Made by a program: the position numbers and the translations under genes. A stretch of 64,000 nt of DNA, from contig NZ_AP025518.1 in the NCBI RefSeq assembly GCF_022179545.1, positions 3,224,001 through 3,288,000 of the forward strand, written 5' to 3'. Source of the stretch: Mycolicibacterium fortuitum subsp. fortuitum. Lineage in GTDB: Bacteria; Actinomycetota; Actinomycetes; Mycobacteriales; Mycobacteriaceae. Below the pieces are notes generated by a model that was not told the DNA's origin, ran no database searches, and saw only the letters and a list, made by a program, of their open reading frames with translations. Of the stretch, positions 8,472-17,767 are shown piece by piece (positions within the stretch are counted from its first letter, which is position 1; each line of letters opens with the position of its first letter).

Positions 8472-9238
8472 GTACCGTTTCCTACTGGGACGAGCCGCCC
8501 ACAGCCATCGTCACCGGCGGCGCGTCGGGTATCGGGGTGGCGATCGCCCAGCGACTCAGCATCGAAGGCGCCGCCGTGGCCATCTTCGACCTCGATCAGA
8601 CCGGCGCGACCACCGCAGCGGACAAGCTGGTGGCTGCGGGCGGTCGAGCGATCGCCGCGCACGTCGACGTCACCGACCGGAGTCGCATCGATGCGGCAAT
8701 CGACGAAACGGCACGTCAGCTCGGCCCGCCGACGATCCTGGTCAACAGCGCGGGTCTCGACGGCTTTGAAAAGTTTCAGGCGATCACGGCGCAAAGCTGG
8801 CAACAGATTCTCGCGGTCAACCTGACAGGAGTCTTCGACTGCTGCCAAGCCATCGTCCCGCACATGCTCGACGCTGGGTGGGGCCGCATCGTCAACATCT
8901 CGTCCTCGAGCGCGCAAACCGGCAATCCCCTCATGGTGCACTACTCCGCGGCCAAGGCGGGCGTCGTCGGATTCACCAAAGCCCTTGCCCAAGAACTCGG
9001 CCCGCGGGGTATCACCGTCAACACGATTCCCCCGGGGTTCATCGACACACCCATGCTGCGGCGCAGCGAAGACCGGGGTTTCCTGGGCCCCGGCGTCGAC
9101 GCCGCCGAAGCCAAGACGCCGGTGCGCCGTATCGGGCAGCCCGACGATGTCGCCGCGGCGTGCGCGTTTCTGTGCTCGCAGGACGCCGGCTACATCACCG
9201 GCCAAGTGCTCGGCGTCAACGGAGGAAGGGTTCTGTAG
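8468..9238 (+). CDS. short-chain dehydrogenase/reductase (SDR)
   Basis: 256 residues. Motifs: AIVTGGASGIG near residue 14, HVDVTDRS, ILVNSAGLDG, NISSSSAQTG with catalytic Ser, YSAAKAG (Tyr, Lys) and ITGQVLGVNGGRVL at the end. It closely resembles the SDR at 4607-5380 in both the SSSSAQ(S/T)G and TINTIPP-type segments, so the two may be paralogues acting on related alcohols. Its ATG overlaps the TauD stop (ATGA). It probably oxidises the hydroxyl introduced by the P450 or TauD enzyme. Confidence 0.92.
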   Translation: MSTVSYWDEPPTAIVTGGASGIGVAIAQRLSIEGAAVAIFDLDQTGATTAADKLVAAGGRAIAAHVDVTDRSRIDAAIDETARQLGPPTILVNSAGLDGFEKFQAITAQSWQQILAVNLTGVFDCCQAIVPHMLDAGWGRIVNISSSSAQTGNPLMVHYSAAKAGVVGFTKALAQELGPRGITVNTIPPGFIDTPMLRRSEDRGFLGPGVDAAEAKTPVRRIGQPDDVAAACAFLCSQDAGYITGQVLGVNGGRVL

Positions 9239-9244
9239 AAAGTC

Positions 9245-9853
9245 ATGGCACGAATAGATCCGGTTCCGCCGCGCGAGTTCTCCGAAGAGTTCCGCACGGC
9301 GATGGCCGCGCTGCGCCCAGCCAATCCCCGGCATGAACCGCTGCCGACAAAAGATCGGCCGAAAGCGCTCAACACACTAGGCACCCTGGCCCATCACCCC
9401 GACCTCGCCCGGGCCTATTTCACGTTCAACGGCCACCTGCTGCTGGGCACTACACTGAGCGAGCGGCAGCGTGAGCTTGTGGTGATGCGGGTCGCCGCGG
9501 TGCGGCAGTCCAGTTACGAGTGGTACCAACACCTCTTCGTCGCCCGCGACGCGGGCATCACCGACGAAGAGGTGGGCCGCGTCGCCTACGGCCCAGACTC
9601 ACCGCTGTGGAGTGAGTTCGAGGCGGCGTTACTGCGGGCCGTCGACGAAATGATCATCGACGGTGGGATCACCACACCTACCTGGCAGATCTTGTCCACC
9701 GAGTTTGACGTCCGCCAAGTGCTCGACCTGATCTTCACCGCAGGCGGATATGACATCCTGGCGCGGCTGTTCAAGTCCTTCGAGTTGGCCATGGACGACG
9801 ACATCCCCGAGCTGATGAGCCGATACGAGCAACTCTTCGGACCGGAACACTGA
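9245..9853 (+). CDS. carboxymuconolactone decarboxylase/AhpD-like protein
   Basis: 202 residues. The CMD-fold landmark region reads LSERQRELVVMRVAAVRQSSYEWYQHLFVARDAGITDEEV, i.e. the E-x-x-x-H helix of the family. The usual first Cys is replaced (SSYEW), which excludes AhpD-type CxxC thiol-peroxidase chemistry and fits the larger group of CMD-like proteins found in catabolic operons whose reactions are mostly unassigned. It starts six bases after the SDR stop, and its stop shares one base with the ATG of the LLM gene. Confidence 0.82.
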   Translation: MARIDPVPPREFSEEFRTAMAALRPANPRHEPLPTKDRPKALNTLGTLAHHPDLARAYFTFNGHLLLGTTLSERQRELVVMRVAAVRQSSYEWYQHLFVARDAGITDEEVGRVAYGPDSPLWSEFEAALLRAVDEMIIDGGITTPTWQILSTEFDVRQVLDLIFTAGGYDILARLFKSFELAMDDDIPELMSRYEQLFGPEH

Positions 9854-10770
9854 TGCGCATCGGCCTCACCGGCGGAGCCGCCACGACCGACGGCGTGGCA
9901 CGCCAGGCCGAGCTCGCCGAGCAACAGGGGTTCACGTCGCTGTGGTATGCCAGCAATGTCACCGCAGATCCTTTGGTCTCCATGGCGATTGCCGGGCGGG
10001 AGACCAGCCGCATCGAGCTGGGCACTGCCGTGCTGCAGACCTACCCGTGTCATCCGCTGATGCAGGCCCACAGGGTGATCGCGGCCGCAAACGCCATGGG
10101 CCGCCCCGGGTTCACCTTCGGGCTCGGGCCTTCGCACGCCGCGGTCGTCGAGGGCATGTACGGTTTGTCCTACGCTCACCCCGGCCGTAACACTGAGGAA
10201 TACCTGTCCATCCTCACGGCGGTCCTGCATGGGAAGCCGGTCAACGTCACCGGCGTCGACTGGAGTGCCCACGCGGTCGGAGGCCCGGCCCCGCAGCACC
10301 CGGTGCCGGTGTTGTTGTCGGCGCTATCACCGCGGATGTTGCGCATCGCCGGCGCCATCGCCGACGGCACCGTGCTGTGGATGGCCTCGGCGAAAGCCAT
10401 CGAATCGCAGATCGCACCGACGATCACCGCGGCGGCGCAGGCGGCAGGACGGCCCGCCCCCCGCATCGTTGCTGGGCTTCCAGTCGCTGTCCACGACGAC
10501 GAAGCCAAAGCTCGCTCGGCGATCGCCGACACGGCCGGAATTTATGCGACGATGCCAAACTACAAGCGCATCATCGAAATTGGTGGCGGTACAACACCCG
10601 CCGACATCGCCATCGTCGGCAACGAAGCATCGGTCCGCACACAACTGCAACACCTCCTCGACGCCGGCGCCACCGACATCTGGGTCCAACCCGTCGCCGT
10701 AGGACGCGACAAAGCCGAACGCACAACATCCAAGACCCGCACCATCGACTTGTTGTGTGAATTACTTTGA
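9853..10770 (+). CDS. LLM-class (luciferase-like) F420/flavin-dependent oxidoreductase
   Basis: 305 residues with a luciferase-like TIM barrel: MRIGLTGG start, QQGFTSLWYASN, TSRIELGTAVLQTYPCHPLMQAH and RPGFTFGLGPSH are typical strand-loop pieces, and the later ADGTVLWMASAKAI belongs to the F420-dependent mycobacterial subgroup. The last about 25 residues are Ser/Thr/Lys-rich and lack typical structure. It is the last gene of the P450 operon (TGATG overlap with the CMD gene). A role as F420H2-dependent reductase or dehydrogenase is likely, but FMN use cannot be excluded. Confidence 0.87.
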   Translation: MRIGLTGGAATTDGVARQAELAEQQGFTSLWYASNVTADPLVSMAIAGRETSRIELGTAVLQTYPCHPLMQAHRVIAAANAMGRPGFTFGLGPSHAAVVEGMYGLSYAHPGRNTEEYLSILTAVLHGKPVNVTGVDWSAHAVGGPAPQHPVPVLLSALSPRMLRIAGAIADGTVLWMASAKAIESQIAPTITAAAQAAGRPAPRIVAGLPVAVHDDEAKARSAIADTAGIYATMPNYKRIIEIGGGTTPADIAIVGNEASVRTQLQHLLDAGATDIWVQPVAVGRDKAERTTSKTRTIDLLCELL

Positions 10771-11221
10771 CGATGTACGTGCTACCGCCGAGGTACAGAT
10801 CGCGGCGACGGACGATTGATCTCGGTCGGTGCCGCTCCGGCTGCTGACGGCACCGCGCCGGCGGGCTCTCAACTTTAAGACTGCAATGGTGTTTTAATAG
10901 GTGCAATCGCGGGAATTGAACACTTCATGCGCGTCGTCTATCACACGAAGGTGGTCCGCCGATTCTTGGTTTCACCCGAAGATGGGGCGACAGGTCTGGT
11001 TACACTCGCCCACGATCGAGAGGGCAGATCGTGGCACTCGGGGAACTTTTGCGGTTAAAGCCGCCATGCGCCGCAAACCTAGACTCGGCGGTGCTCGAAT
11101 ACTGTGCTCGCCCGCGAGGCCCTAAACCGCTGTTGTGCAAGCTGAATGGACGTCCTGGCATCGGTGAGATCATGTTTGCCGCGTCCTGCTCAATCCCGGC
11201 AGCTGGAGGGTGGACCTGATC
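10771..11221. other. 451-base intergenic stretch
   Basis: I see no credible gene. It contains AT-richer patches near 10885-10900 (GGTGTTTTAATAGG) that could be promoter elements for the SDR at 11222, and the ribosome site GGAGG at 11205-11209. No repeat or hairpin of note was seen. Confidence 0.4.
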
Positions 11222-12064
11222 ATGGTGAAGATTGCCGTCGTCACCGGCGGGGCAGGGGGAATGGGGCTGGCCGCAGCGCGGGTCATCGGACGGGACTGCG
11301 CCGTGCTGATCTGTGACGTCGATGCCGCCCGCCTGGCTTCGGCACAGCGCGACCTGAACGCTTCAGGCGTCGACTGTGCTACGGCCACGTGTGATATCAC
11401 CGATCCAGCATCGGTGCGTCAGCTGGTCGAGCAGGCACAGCAGCTCGGCACCGTGATGTCGGTCGTCCACACTGCGGGGGTGAGCCCCAGCATGGGGTCC
11501 GCCGAGATGATCCTGCGAATCAACGCGCTCGGTACCGTGCTCGTCAACGAGGCATTTCTCGGCATCGCCCAGCCCGGTATGGCGGTGGTCAATGTGGCTT
11601 CCGTTGCCGGACACCAGCTGCCGGGTCTCGCGGCCCCCACGCGGCGCTACAAGCGCGCGTTGCAAGACCGGGACCGCTTCTATCGGGATCTGCTGTCATC
11701 CTGCAATCGCATACCCCGCACATGGCAGCCACAGATCGCCTACGTACTCAGCAAGAACTTCGTCATCTGGTACAGCGCGGCGATGGCCACACGATTCGGT
11801 GAGAAGGGAGCGCGGGTCCTCTCGGTGTCTCCCGGATCGTTCGACACGGCGATGGGCAAACTCGAGGAAGGCGCCGGGGCGGGCACGCTGGCCGAGCGCA
11901 GTGCCCTCAAACGGTTCGGCCAGCCCGGGGAGATCGCCGAGCTGCTCGCGTTCTGTGCCGGAGACAAGCCCGGATACCTCACCGGCGTCGACATCATCTG
12001 CGACGGAGGGGTGACTGCGGCCATGAGGCCACTCGACACCGTGAGGATGGCCCGATCGCGATGA
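11222..12064 (+). CDS. SDR-family oxidoreductase with insertion
   Basis: 280 residues from ATG 11222 (GGAGG ahead; a GTG at 11210 sits on the ribosome site). Motifs: IAVVTGGAGGMG at the start, VNVASVAGHQLPG around the catalytic Ser, YVLSKNF (Tyr, Lys), VLSVSPGSFDTAMG and a C-terminal LTGVDIICDGGVTAAM. Between Ser and Tyr there is a roughly 40-residue basic helical insertion (RRYKRALQDRDRFYRDLLSS), longer than in ordinary SDRs, as seen in hydroxysteroid-dehydrogenase-like members. It stands alone on the plus strand, convergent with the minus-strand operon ending at 12236. Confidence 0.87.
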   Translation: MVKIAVVTGGAGGMGLAAARVIGRDCAVLICDVDAARLASAQRDLNASGVDCATATCDITDPASVRQLVEQAQQLGTVMSVVHTAGVSPSMGSAEMILRINALGTVLVNEAFLGIAQPGMAVVNVASVAGHQLPGLAAPTRRYKRALQDRDRFYRDLLSSCNRIPRTWQPQIAYVLSKNFVIWYSAAMATRFGEKGARVLSVSPGSFDTAMGKLEEGAGAGTLAERSALKRFGQPGEIAELLAFCAGDKPGYLTGVDIICDGGVTAAMRPLDTVRMARSR

Positions 12065-12235
12065 CTTGATGTGACACGTCCGCGGTGCGCGCGGTGTCCA
12101 CAGGGGAACCTCGTAGAACTGGGTGGCCCATTTCCGCATGGCCATGTACGGCTCGCATCGATCTCTGCCAACGGTGGATGCTCGACGTATTTTCTTGTAC
12201 TCCAGATATGACCTTCCAGGTGAACGGCATCTCTA

Positions 12236-13066
12236 CTACTGGCCCCCGACTCGTGGCGAACCGTCCAGCTCGCGGACATCGAGCTTCCACTGCTCGATTA
12301 GGTCCAAGCTGTACCGGATCTTCCCGGTGGTTTCACTGTCGCAGTCGCACAGTGCAACAACGGCTTCGACGATTTCCTCGATGGACTCGAAGAACTCGGC
12401 CGGCAGCGCGTCCCCCATCAACTCGGCGAAACCGTCGCTCATGACCGCCACGCGCGGGCCGACCGCGTTGACGCGGATCCCGGTACCGTACAGGTCACCG
12501 GCCAGCCCGGCCGTCGTGCGGTTGAGCGCGGCCTTGGTGGCACCGTAGATCTCCATCGTGGAGCCTTGCGGGCCGAGATAGAACGGCGGTCCCTCGACGA
12601 CGGTGGCACCCACGCTGGTCAGGTTGACGATCCAACCTTGACCCGATTCGCGCATCGCCGGTATGACCGTTTGGGCGAGAGCCAGGGGAGCAATGACGTT
12701 GGCTTCGTAGGCGAGTCGCTGCTGAGTGGGCGTGATCTCGGTGATCGGGGCGGTCGTGGCGGCGGCCGCATTGTTGACGAGGATGTCGATCGGGCCGCCG
12801 AGAATCGCCGTCGCCTCGGGGATGACCCGGGAGCGGTCGGCGTCATCGGTGATGTCGGCGACGACAATCCCGACCGTGGTGCCGTATTTCTCGCAGAGCT
12901 GCTGGGTCTCGTGCAGGCTGCCGCCGGTCCCGTCGGAGGTCTCGAGGGTGCGCGCCACCAGGACGACATCGGCGCCTTCGGCGCACAGGCGCTGCGCGAT
13001 ACCGGCCCCGATGCCCCGGCTGGCTCCGGTCACGATGGCGCGTCGGCCGGTAAACCGCTGTGTCAC
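12236..13066 (-). CDS. SDR-family oxidoreductase
   Basis: 276 residues from a GTG at 13066 that overlaps the stop of the enoyl-CoA hydratase (GTGA). Motifs: AIVTGASRGIGAGIA, VADITDD, DILVNNAAAATTAPI, NLTSVGATVV with catalytic Ser, YGATKAA (Tyr, Lys), IRVNAVGP. The C-terminus departs from the norm: the usual TGQ...DGG is replaced by TTGKIRYSLDLIEQW and an extended tail. It is the last gene of a minus-strand operon (P450, enoyl-CoA hydratase, SDR). Confidence 0.9.
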   Translation of the reverse strand: MTQRFTGRRAIVTGASRGIGAGIAQRLCAEGADVVLVARTLETSDGTGGSLHETQQLCEKYGTTVGIVVADITDDADRSRVIPEATAILGGPIDILVNNAAAATTAPITEITPTQQRLAYEANVIAPLALAQTVIPAMRESGQGWIVNLTSVGATVVEGPPFYLGPQGSTMEIYGATKAALNRTTAGLAGDLYGTGIRVNAVGPRVAVMSDGFAELMGDALPAEFFESIEEIVEAVVALCDCDSETTGKIRYSLDLIEQWKLDVRELDGSPRVGGQ

Positions 13067-13848
13067 AGTGAGTTCCCTTCATCACTGGCCGGTGGCCGGT
13101 GGTCGCGCTGGCGGGCGGAGGCCTTACTGCCCGCGGCAGTGAACGCCGTCAGGTCATAGGTGCGGCCGATGCTGCTGGTGGTCTCCAGAGCCAACGCCCC
13201 GGCCAAGGACAGATCCTCGCCGCTGCGGTACAGCCTGAGCATGTCAGCGACGGCAGCGCTGCCGGGTATCCGTGCGGCCAGATCGAGCGTGTAGGGCAGC
13301 AGCTGATCGTGGGGGAGCACATGGTTGACCAACCCGATGCGCAGCGCCTCCTCGGCATCGACGAATGCGCCGGTCACCGACATCTCGCGGGCTTTGCGGA
13401 CACCGACGGCGCGCGGCAGCAATGCGGTCAGTCCCCAGGTGGGCACCACGCCGAGCAGGGCGTGGGTGTCGGCGAACCGCGCGCGTTCGGAGGCGATGAT
13501 GAACGAGCAACTCAAGGCGACTTCGAGGGCGCCGGACACGCACACGCCGTTGACGGCGCAGATGACCGGCTTACGCATGGCCCGCACGACGGCCGCGGGG
13601 GTGGGATCGAGCGGGCTGCCGGTCTCGTCGGGACTCCGCTCGAGCCGCTTGAAATCGACACCCGCGCTGAAGACGGGGTCGACCCCCGTCAGGATGACGG
13701 CGTGCACCGCGCCGTCGCGGTCGGCCTCGGTCATCGCCGCACGAAGGGCCGCACGCAACTCGCCGTGCATCGCGTTCTTGGCCTCGGGCCGATCGATGGT
13801 CAACACGCGCACGGCGCCGTGCTGTTCGGTCCTCAACGTGGCTGTCAT
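13063..13848 (-). CDS. enoyl-CoA hydratase/isomerase family protein
   Basis: 261 residues, crotonase fold. Landmarks: VLTIDRPEAKNAMHGEL, the oxyanion-hole loop FSAGVDFKRLE, the second loop AVNGVCVSGALEVALSCSFIIAS, then FADTHALLGVVPTWGLTALLPRAVG. Position 2 of the second oxyanion site (GALE) has Glu in the region where hydratases hold an acid, but one of the two typical Glu residues appears replaced (VVPTWGL), as in many actinobacterial EchA paralogues of unknown reaction. It lies between a P450 and an SDR, with 7 bases to the P450 stop and a 4-base overlap with the SDR, suggesting a CoA-thioester stage of the same pathway. Confidence 0.9.
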   Translation of the reverse strand: MTATLRTEQHGAVRVLTIDRPEAKNAMHGELRAALRAAMTEADRDGAVHAVILTGVDPVFSAGVDFKRLERSPDETGSPLDPTPAAVVRAMRKPVICAVNGVCVSGALEVALSCSFIIASERARFADTHALLGVVPTWGLTALLPRAVGVRKAREMSVTGAFVDAEEALRIGLVNHVLPHDQLLPYTLDLAARIPGSAAVADMLRLYRSGEDLSLAGALALETTSSIGRTYDLTAFTAAGSKASARQRDHRPPASDEGNSL

Positions 13849-13855
13849 CGACGGC

Positions 13856-15103
13856 TCACTTCACTCGGTATCGGATCGGCAGGTGTTTGAGGCCACCCAC
13901 GAAGGTGGTGGCGGTCAGCTCTGGGGTCCCGGCCAGTTCGACCGAGGCCAGCCGCGGGATGAGCTCGCTGAAGAAGCTGTTGATCTCCAACCGCGCCAGC
14001 GCGGCGCCCAGGCAGAAGTGCACGCCGTGTCCGAAGGCCAAGTGCCTGTTGGGATCACGCCCAACATCGAAGACATCCGAATCGCTGAACACGTCTTCGT
14101 CGCGGTTCGCTGAAACGTAGGACAGCAGCACGGATTCTCCGGCGGAGATCGGCACACCGCGCACCGCCGTATCGGTGGTGGCGGTACGCATCATCCCGGT
14201 GACGGGGCTGACCCAGCGGATCATCTCTTCGGTGGCCGTCCCCATCAAGCCGGGGTCGGCATGCAGCCGCTCGCGTTGCTCGGGATGCTCGACCAGGGCG
14301 TGCATGCCGCCCGAGATGACAGCGCTGGTGGTGTCGTGCCCCGCCGTGGCGATGATCAGGTAGTAGGACACGGTGTCGATGTCACCCAACGGTTCACCGT
14401 TGATCGTCGCGTTGGCGATGGCCGAGGCCAGGTCCTCGGTCGGGTTCGCCCGCCTGGCGGCGGTCAGCGCCGTGAAGTACTCGAACATCTCCAGCAGCGC
14501 CGTCATCTGCTCGGCGTCGGTGGCGCTGCGTTGGAACTCGGAGTCCTCCGATCCGACGAGTTCCTGCGTCAGCCTGAGCATGAACCCGAAGTCGGACTCG
14601 GGGACGCCCAGCAGCGTCATGATCATGTAGAGCGGATAGTTGACCGCGACCTGCTGGACGAAATCGCACTCGGGCCCCTCGGCCGCCATGGTGTCGACGA
14701 ACCTTTTGGCCAGGTGCTGTGCGCGGTCGGCCAGCATGCGCATTGCCTTGGGCCGGAACCAGTTCGCGCCGATTGCGCGAACATCGCGGTGCTGGGGGTC
14801 GTCCAAGTGGATCAGGGTGCGGACACCGGCCGAAGCCTGCATGTCCTCCTGCTCGGTACGCATGAGGACGGGGCGGGGACCGTTGACGAAGACATCGTTG
14901 GCCCGCTCGATCGCGAGCACGTCGGCATGCTTGGTGATCGCCCAGAATGGCCGGTACTGCGCGGTGTCGACCCACGCGACGGGATTCGACGCCCTTAGCG
15001 CGGCCAGGGTTTCGTGCATCCGCACGGGGTCGGTGTAGGCGTTGGGATCCGCGAGGATCTCCGGGCCGTCGGCGGCCGTGCTGCCGAGGATCCTGGCAGT
15101 CAT
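13856..15103 (-). CDS. cytochrome P450 monooxygenase
   Basis: 415 residues from the ATG at 15103 (AAGGT nine bases ahead; the frame is open further upstream but without family similarity). I-helix IIATAGHDTTSAVISGG, ExxR in EEMIRWVSPV, heme loop LAFGHGVHFCLGAALARLE with Cys364. The sequence around NWFRPKAMRMLADRAQHLAKRFVD and the FGHG...CLGAALAR form resemble P450s of the sterol/terpene-oxidising CYP125/CYP142/CYP124 neighbourhood, but the assignment is by impression only. First gene of a three-gene minus-strand operon, divergent from an LLM gene. Confidence 0.93.
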   Translation of the reverse strand: MTARILGSTAADGPEILADPNAYTDPVRMHETLAALRASNPVAWVDTAQYRPFWAITKHADVLAIERANDVFVNGPRPVLMRTEQEDMQASAGVRTLIHLDDPQHRDVRAIGANWFRPKAMRMLADRAQHLAKRFVDTMAAEGPECDFVQQVAVNYPLYMIMTLLGVPESDFGFMLRLTQELVGSEDSEFQRSATDAEQMTALLEMFEYFTALTAARRANPTEDLASAIANATINGEPLGDIDTVSYYLIIATAGHDTTSAVISGGMHALVEHPEQRERLHADPGLMGTATEEMIRWVSPVTGMMRTATTDTAVRGVPISAGESVLLSYVSANRDEDVFSDSDVFDVGRDPNRHLAFGHGVHFCLGAALARLEINSFFSELIPRLASVELAGTPELTATTFVGGLKHLPIRYRVK

Positions 15104-15238
15104 GGGTCCAGACCTTGCCGGCAGGCAGCCCGATGCGATAAAACCACACTGATTTCTTAGCAGTGATGAGTTCAGGTCACAAGAGTGAATTCGAGGGTGT
15201 CGGCGTGCTGAGTCGACGCGACGAAAGGACACGCTTTC

Positions 15239-16252
15239 GTGAAAGTGCATCTGCAGGTGGACGGCTCACCGGCCCGCGCCCGCGCGAGTGCCGCGGCCAT
15301 CGCCGGACTCGGCGCGGACGGGATCTTCTCGTTCGAAGGACAGCACGATGTGTTCTTTCCGCTGCTGTTGGCAGCCGAAGAGACCGAGCTGGAACTGATG
15401 ACCAATGTGGCGATCGCCGGTCCGCGCAGCCCCCTGCACCTCGCGCACGCGTCCTACGATCTGCAGACCGTGAGCGCTGGCCGCTTCCGCCTCGGTCTGG
15501 GCTCGCAGATCAAGGCGCATATCGAGAAGCGTTACGGCTCGCAGTGGGGCAGGCCCGCCGCTCGGACCGCTGAGTCGGTTGCGGCCGTGAAGGCGATCTT
15601 CTCGGCGTGGGAGGGGCTGGCGCCGTTGAACTTTCGCGGCGACTTCTTCACCCACACGTTGATGCCGCCGAACTTCAACCCCGGCCCCAACGCGTTCGGC
15701 CCGCCACCGGTCCTGATGGGAGCGCTGGGGCCGGTGATGACCCGCAAGGCGGCCGAGGTCGCCGATGGCCTGCTGGTCATGCCGTTCAACAGCACTCGCC
15801 ACTTCGTCGAGCGAACGGTGCCAGCCATGGCGGAGGGCCTGCACCGGTCGGGCCGCAGCCGCGCCCAATTCCAGGTTGTCGCGCAGGCCATGGTGGCCGT
15901 GGGGCGGACGGAGGAGGCGCTCGCGAAAGCTGTTGACAGGGTTGCCGGGCTGATCGCGTTCTACGGATCAACTCCGGCCTACACCGCGGTTCTGGACGTC
16001 GAAGGGTGGGGCCATCTGCAACCCGATCTCAACGCGCTGTCCAAACGGGGTGGGTACGCCGAGATGCGCGCACTGATCACCGACGCCATGGTGGGCACGT
16101 ACGGCGTGCTTGGAACTCCAGAAGAGTGCGCCGAGCAGATCCACCAGCGCTATGGCGACTGGGCCTCCGACGTCTGCTGCTATTTCCCTGGCTACCGACC
16201 CGACGACAATGACCTCGCCGACCTAGTGAGCGCATTGCACGCGACTAGCTGA
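15239..16252 (+). CDS. LLM-class F420-dependent oxidoreductase
   Basis: 337 residues from a GTG at 15239 with AAAGGA nine bases upstream. The luciferase-like barrel shows IAGLGADGIFSFEGQHDVFFPLLLAAE, TNVAIAGPRSPLHLAHASYDLQTVSAGRFRLGLGSQI and the AHIEKRYG segment typical of a mycobacterial F420 subgroup. The C-terminal part has GTPEECAEQIHQRYGDW. It is divergent from the P450 at 15103 and precedes the LuxE-like/LuxC pair by 96 bases. It probably uses F420, and the substrate is unknown. Confidence 0.88.
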   Translation: MKVHLQVDGSPARARASAAAIAGLGADGIFSFEGQHDVFFPLLLAAEETELELMTNVAIAGPRSPLHLAHASYDLQTVSAGRFRLGLGSQIKAHIEKRYGSQWGRPAARTAESVAAVKAIFSAWEGLAPLNFRGDFFTHTLMPPNFNPGPNAFGPPPVLMGALGPVMTRKAAEVADGLLVMPFNSTRHFVERTVPAMAEGLHRSGRSRAQFQVVAQAMVAVGRTEEALAKAVDRVAGLIAFYGSTPAYTAVLDVEGWGHLQPDLNALSKRGGYAEMRALITDAMVGTYGVLGTPEECAEQIHQRYGDWASDVCCYFPGYRPDDNDLADLVSALHATS

Positions 16253-16348
16253 GGATGCGGCCCTTGTGCGCGGTGTCGCGTTTGGGCTAGCGTTAAAACA
16301 CCGTCGATTTTTTATCGTCGGGTGAGTCACAGGCGAGGGAGACGAAGC

Positions 16349-17767
16349 ATGGTTCATTCGGCATTGCGGTCCTTCATGGACCGACCCTTGGACTACTTCG
16401 AGGAGTCGGTCACCAAGATGCACAGCGTGCCTCGCGACCAGCTCGAGGAGATGCAGCGCGAAGCCATGATCGAGCGGTTCGGAGAGCAACGCGATCGCAT
16501 CGAGATGGTCCGCAAGCTGGCCGACCGCCTCGGCGTTGAGCGGATCGACGGCTTCAACGATGTCGTGCCGCTGATGTTTTCGCACACCGCTTACAAGTCC
16601 TATCCCGCGGCGCTCGTCGACAACAATCGCTGGGACCTGATGACCAAATGGCTGGACAAGCTGACGACCTACGACCTGTCGGGGGTTGACGTGGAGGGAT
16701 GCGAATCGATCGACGAATGGCTGGACCGACTGGAGGCGCAGAGCCCGCTGCAACTGGTCACGTCCTCGGGAACCACCGGAACTTTTTCGTTCATCCCCAA
16801 GGATGAGCCGATCACTGTGCAGGGCATGCGGATCTGGAAAATGATGGTGTTCCAAACCTTCGGCAAGGAGCCGACAGAAGACGAGCTCAACCCCGTGGTC
16901 GACGTGATCTGGCCGAACTTCAGCGAGGGTCGATTCGGGATGACCCGGATGGTGCCGTGGATCAAGCGCGAGTTCACCGGCGGCGACGAAAGCCGTTTCC
17001 ACGCCTTGTATTCCGGTGCAATGGACACCGATCTGATGTTCCTGGCCAACAAGATGCGGCTGGCCGCGTCGCGCGGCGAGCTGGACCGGCTGCAGCTGCC
17101 CCCGCATCTTGCTGCGCGCAAGGACGAGTTCATCGCGCTGCAGCAGCGTCAGATGACCGAGGTTCCCGAGTTCCTGGCCCGGCTGACCAACGAGCTTCGC
17201 GGCAAACGGGTTTTCATGACCAACACGTACAACCTGATGTACAACCTGGCCGCGGCCGGCCTGAAAGAAGGAGGCCGGGCCGACTTCGCGGCCAACTCGG
17301 CCATCCTCACCGGAGGCGGGGCCAAAGGGCAGGTGTTGCCCGAGGGCTACATGGACGTCATTCGCGAGTTCTATGGCGGAGTCCGGATCCAGGAGGGCTA
17401 TTCGTTCTCCGAGCACAACGGTGTGCACTTCGCCTGCGAACTCGGCCGCTACCACATTCAGCCGTGGGTGATCCCCTACCTTCTCGACCCCGAGACCAGC
17501 GAGCCGTTTCCGCGCGCCGGGCGCCAGACCGGACGCTTCGCGGTTTACGACGTGATCAACCAGAGCCACTGGGGCGGTGTTATCACCGGCGACGAGGTCA
17601 CCATCGACTGGGACACTCCCTGTCCGTGCGGACGTACCACGATTGCGCTTGAACACGACATCGTGCGGTTCAGCGAGAAGCGCGACGGTGAGGACGACAA
17701 GATCTCCTGTGCCGCAACCCACGAGGTGCAGAACGAGGCCATCGACTTTCTGAAGGAACTCGCATGA
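16349..17767 (+). CDS. LuxE/acyl-protein-synthetase-like adenylate-forming enzyme
   Basis: 472 residues from ATG 16349 (GGGAG seven bases ahead). The nucleotide loop VTSSGTTGTFSF lies near residue 137, followed by GMRIWKMMVFQTFG, the glycine-rich ILTGGGAKGQVLPEGYMDVIREFYG and GYSFSEHNGVHFACE adenylation motifs, and a C-terminal DTPCPCGRTT of the phenylacetate-CoA-ligase/LuxE type. It overlaps the LuxC-like gene by 4 bases. In the luciferase system LuxE activates a fatty acid and hands the acyl group to LuxC for reduction to aldehyde, and the pair here is likely to activate and reduce a carboxylate. No luciferase alpha/beta pair is present. Confidence 0.8.
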   Translation: MVHSALRSFMDRPLDYFEESVTKMHSVPRDQLEEMQREAMIERFGEQRDRIEMVRKLADRLGVERIDGFNDVVPLMFSHTAYKSYPAALVDNNRWDLMTKWLDKLTTYDLSGVDVEGCESIDEWLDRLEAQSPLQLVTSSGTTGTFSFIPKDEPITVQGMRIWKMMVFQTFGKEPTEDELNPVVDVIWPNFSEGRFGMTRMVPWIKREFTGGDESRFHALYSGAMDTDLMFLANKMRLAASRGELDRLQLPPHLAARKDEFIALQQRQMTEVPEFLARLTNELRGKRVFMTNTYNLMYNLAAAGLKEGGRADFAANSAILTGGGAKGQVLPEGYMDVIREFYGGVRIQEGYSFSEHNGVHFACELGRYHIQPWVIPYLLDPETSEPFPRAGRQTGRFAVYDVINQSHWGGVITGDEVTIDWDTPCPCGRTTIALEHDIVRFSEKRDGEDDKISCAATHEVQNEAIDFLKELA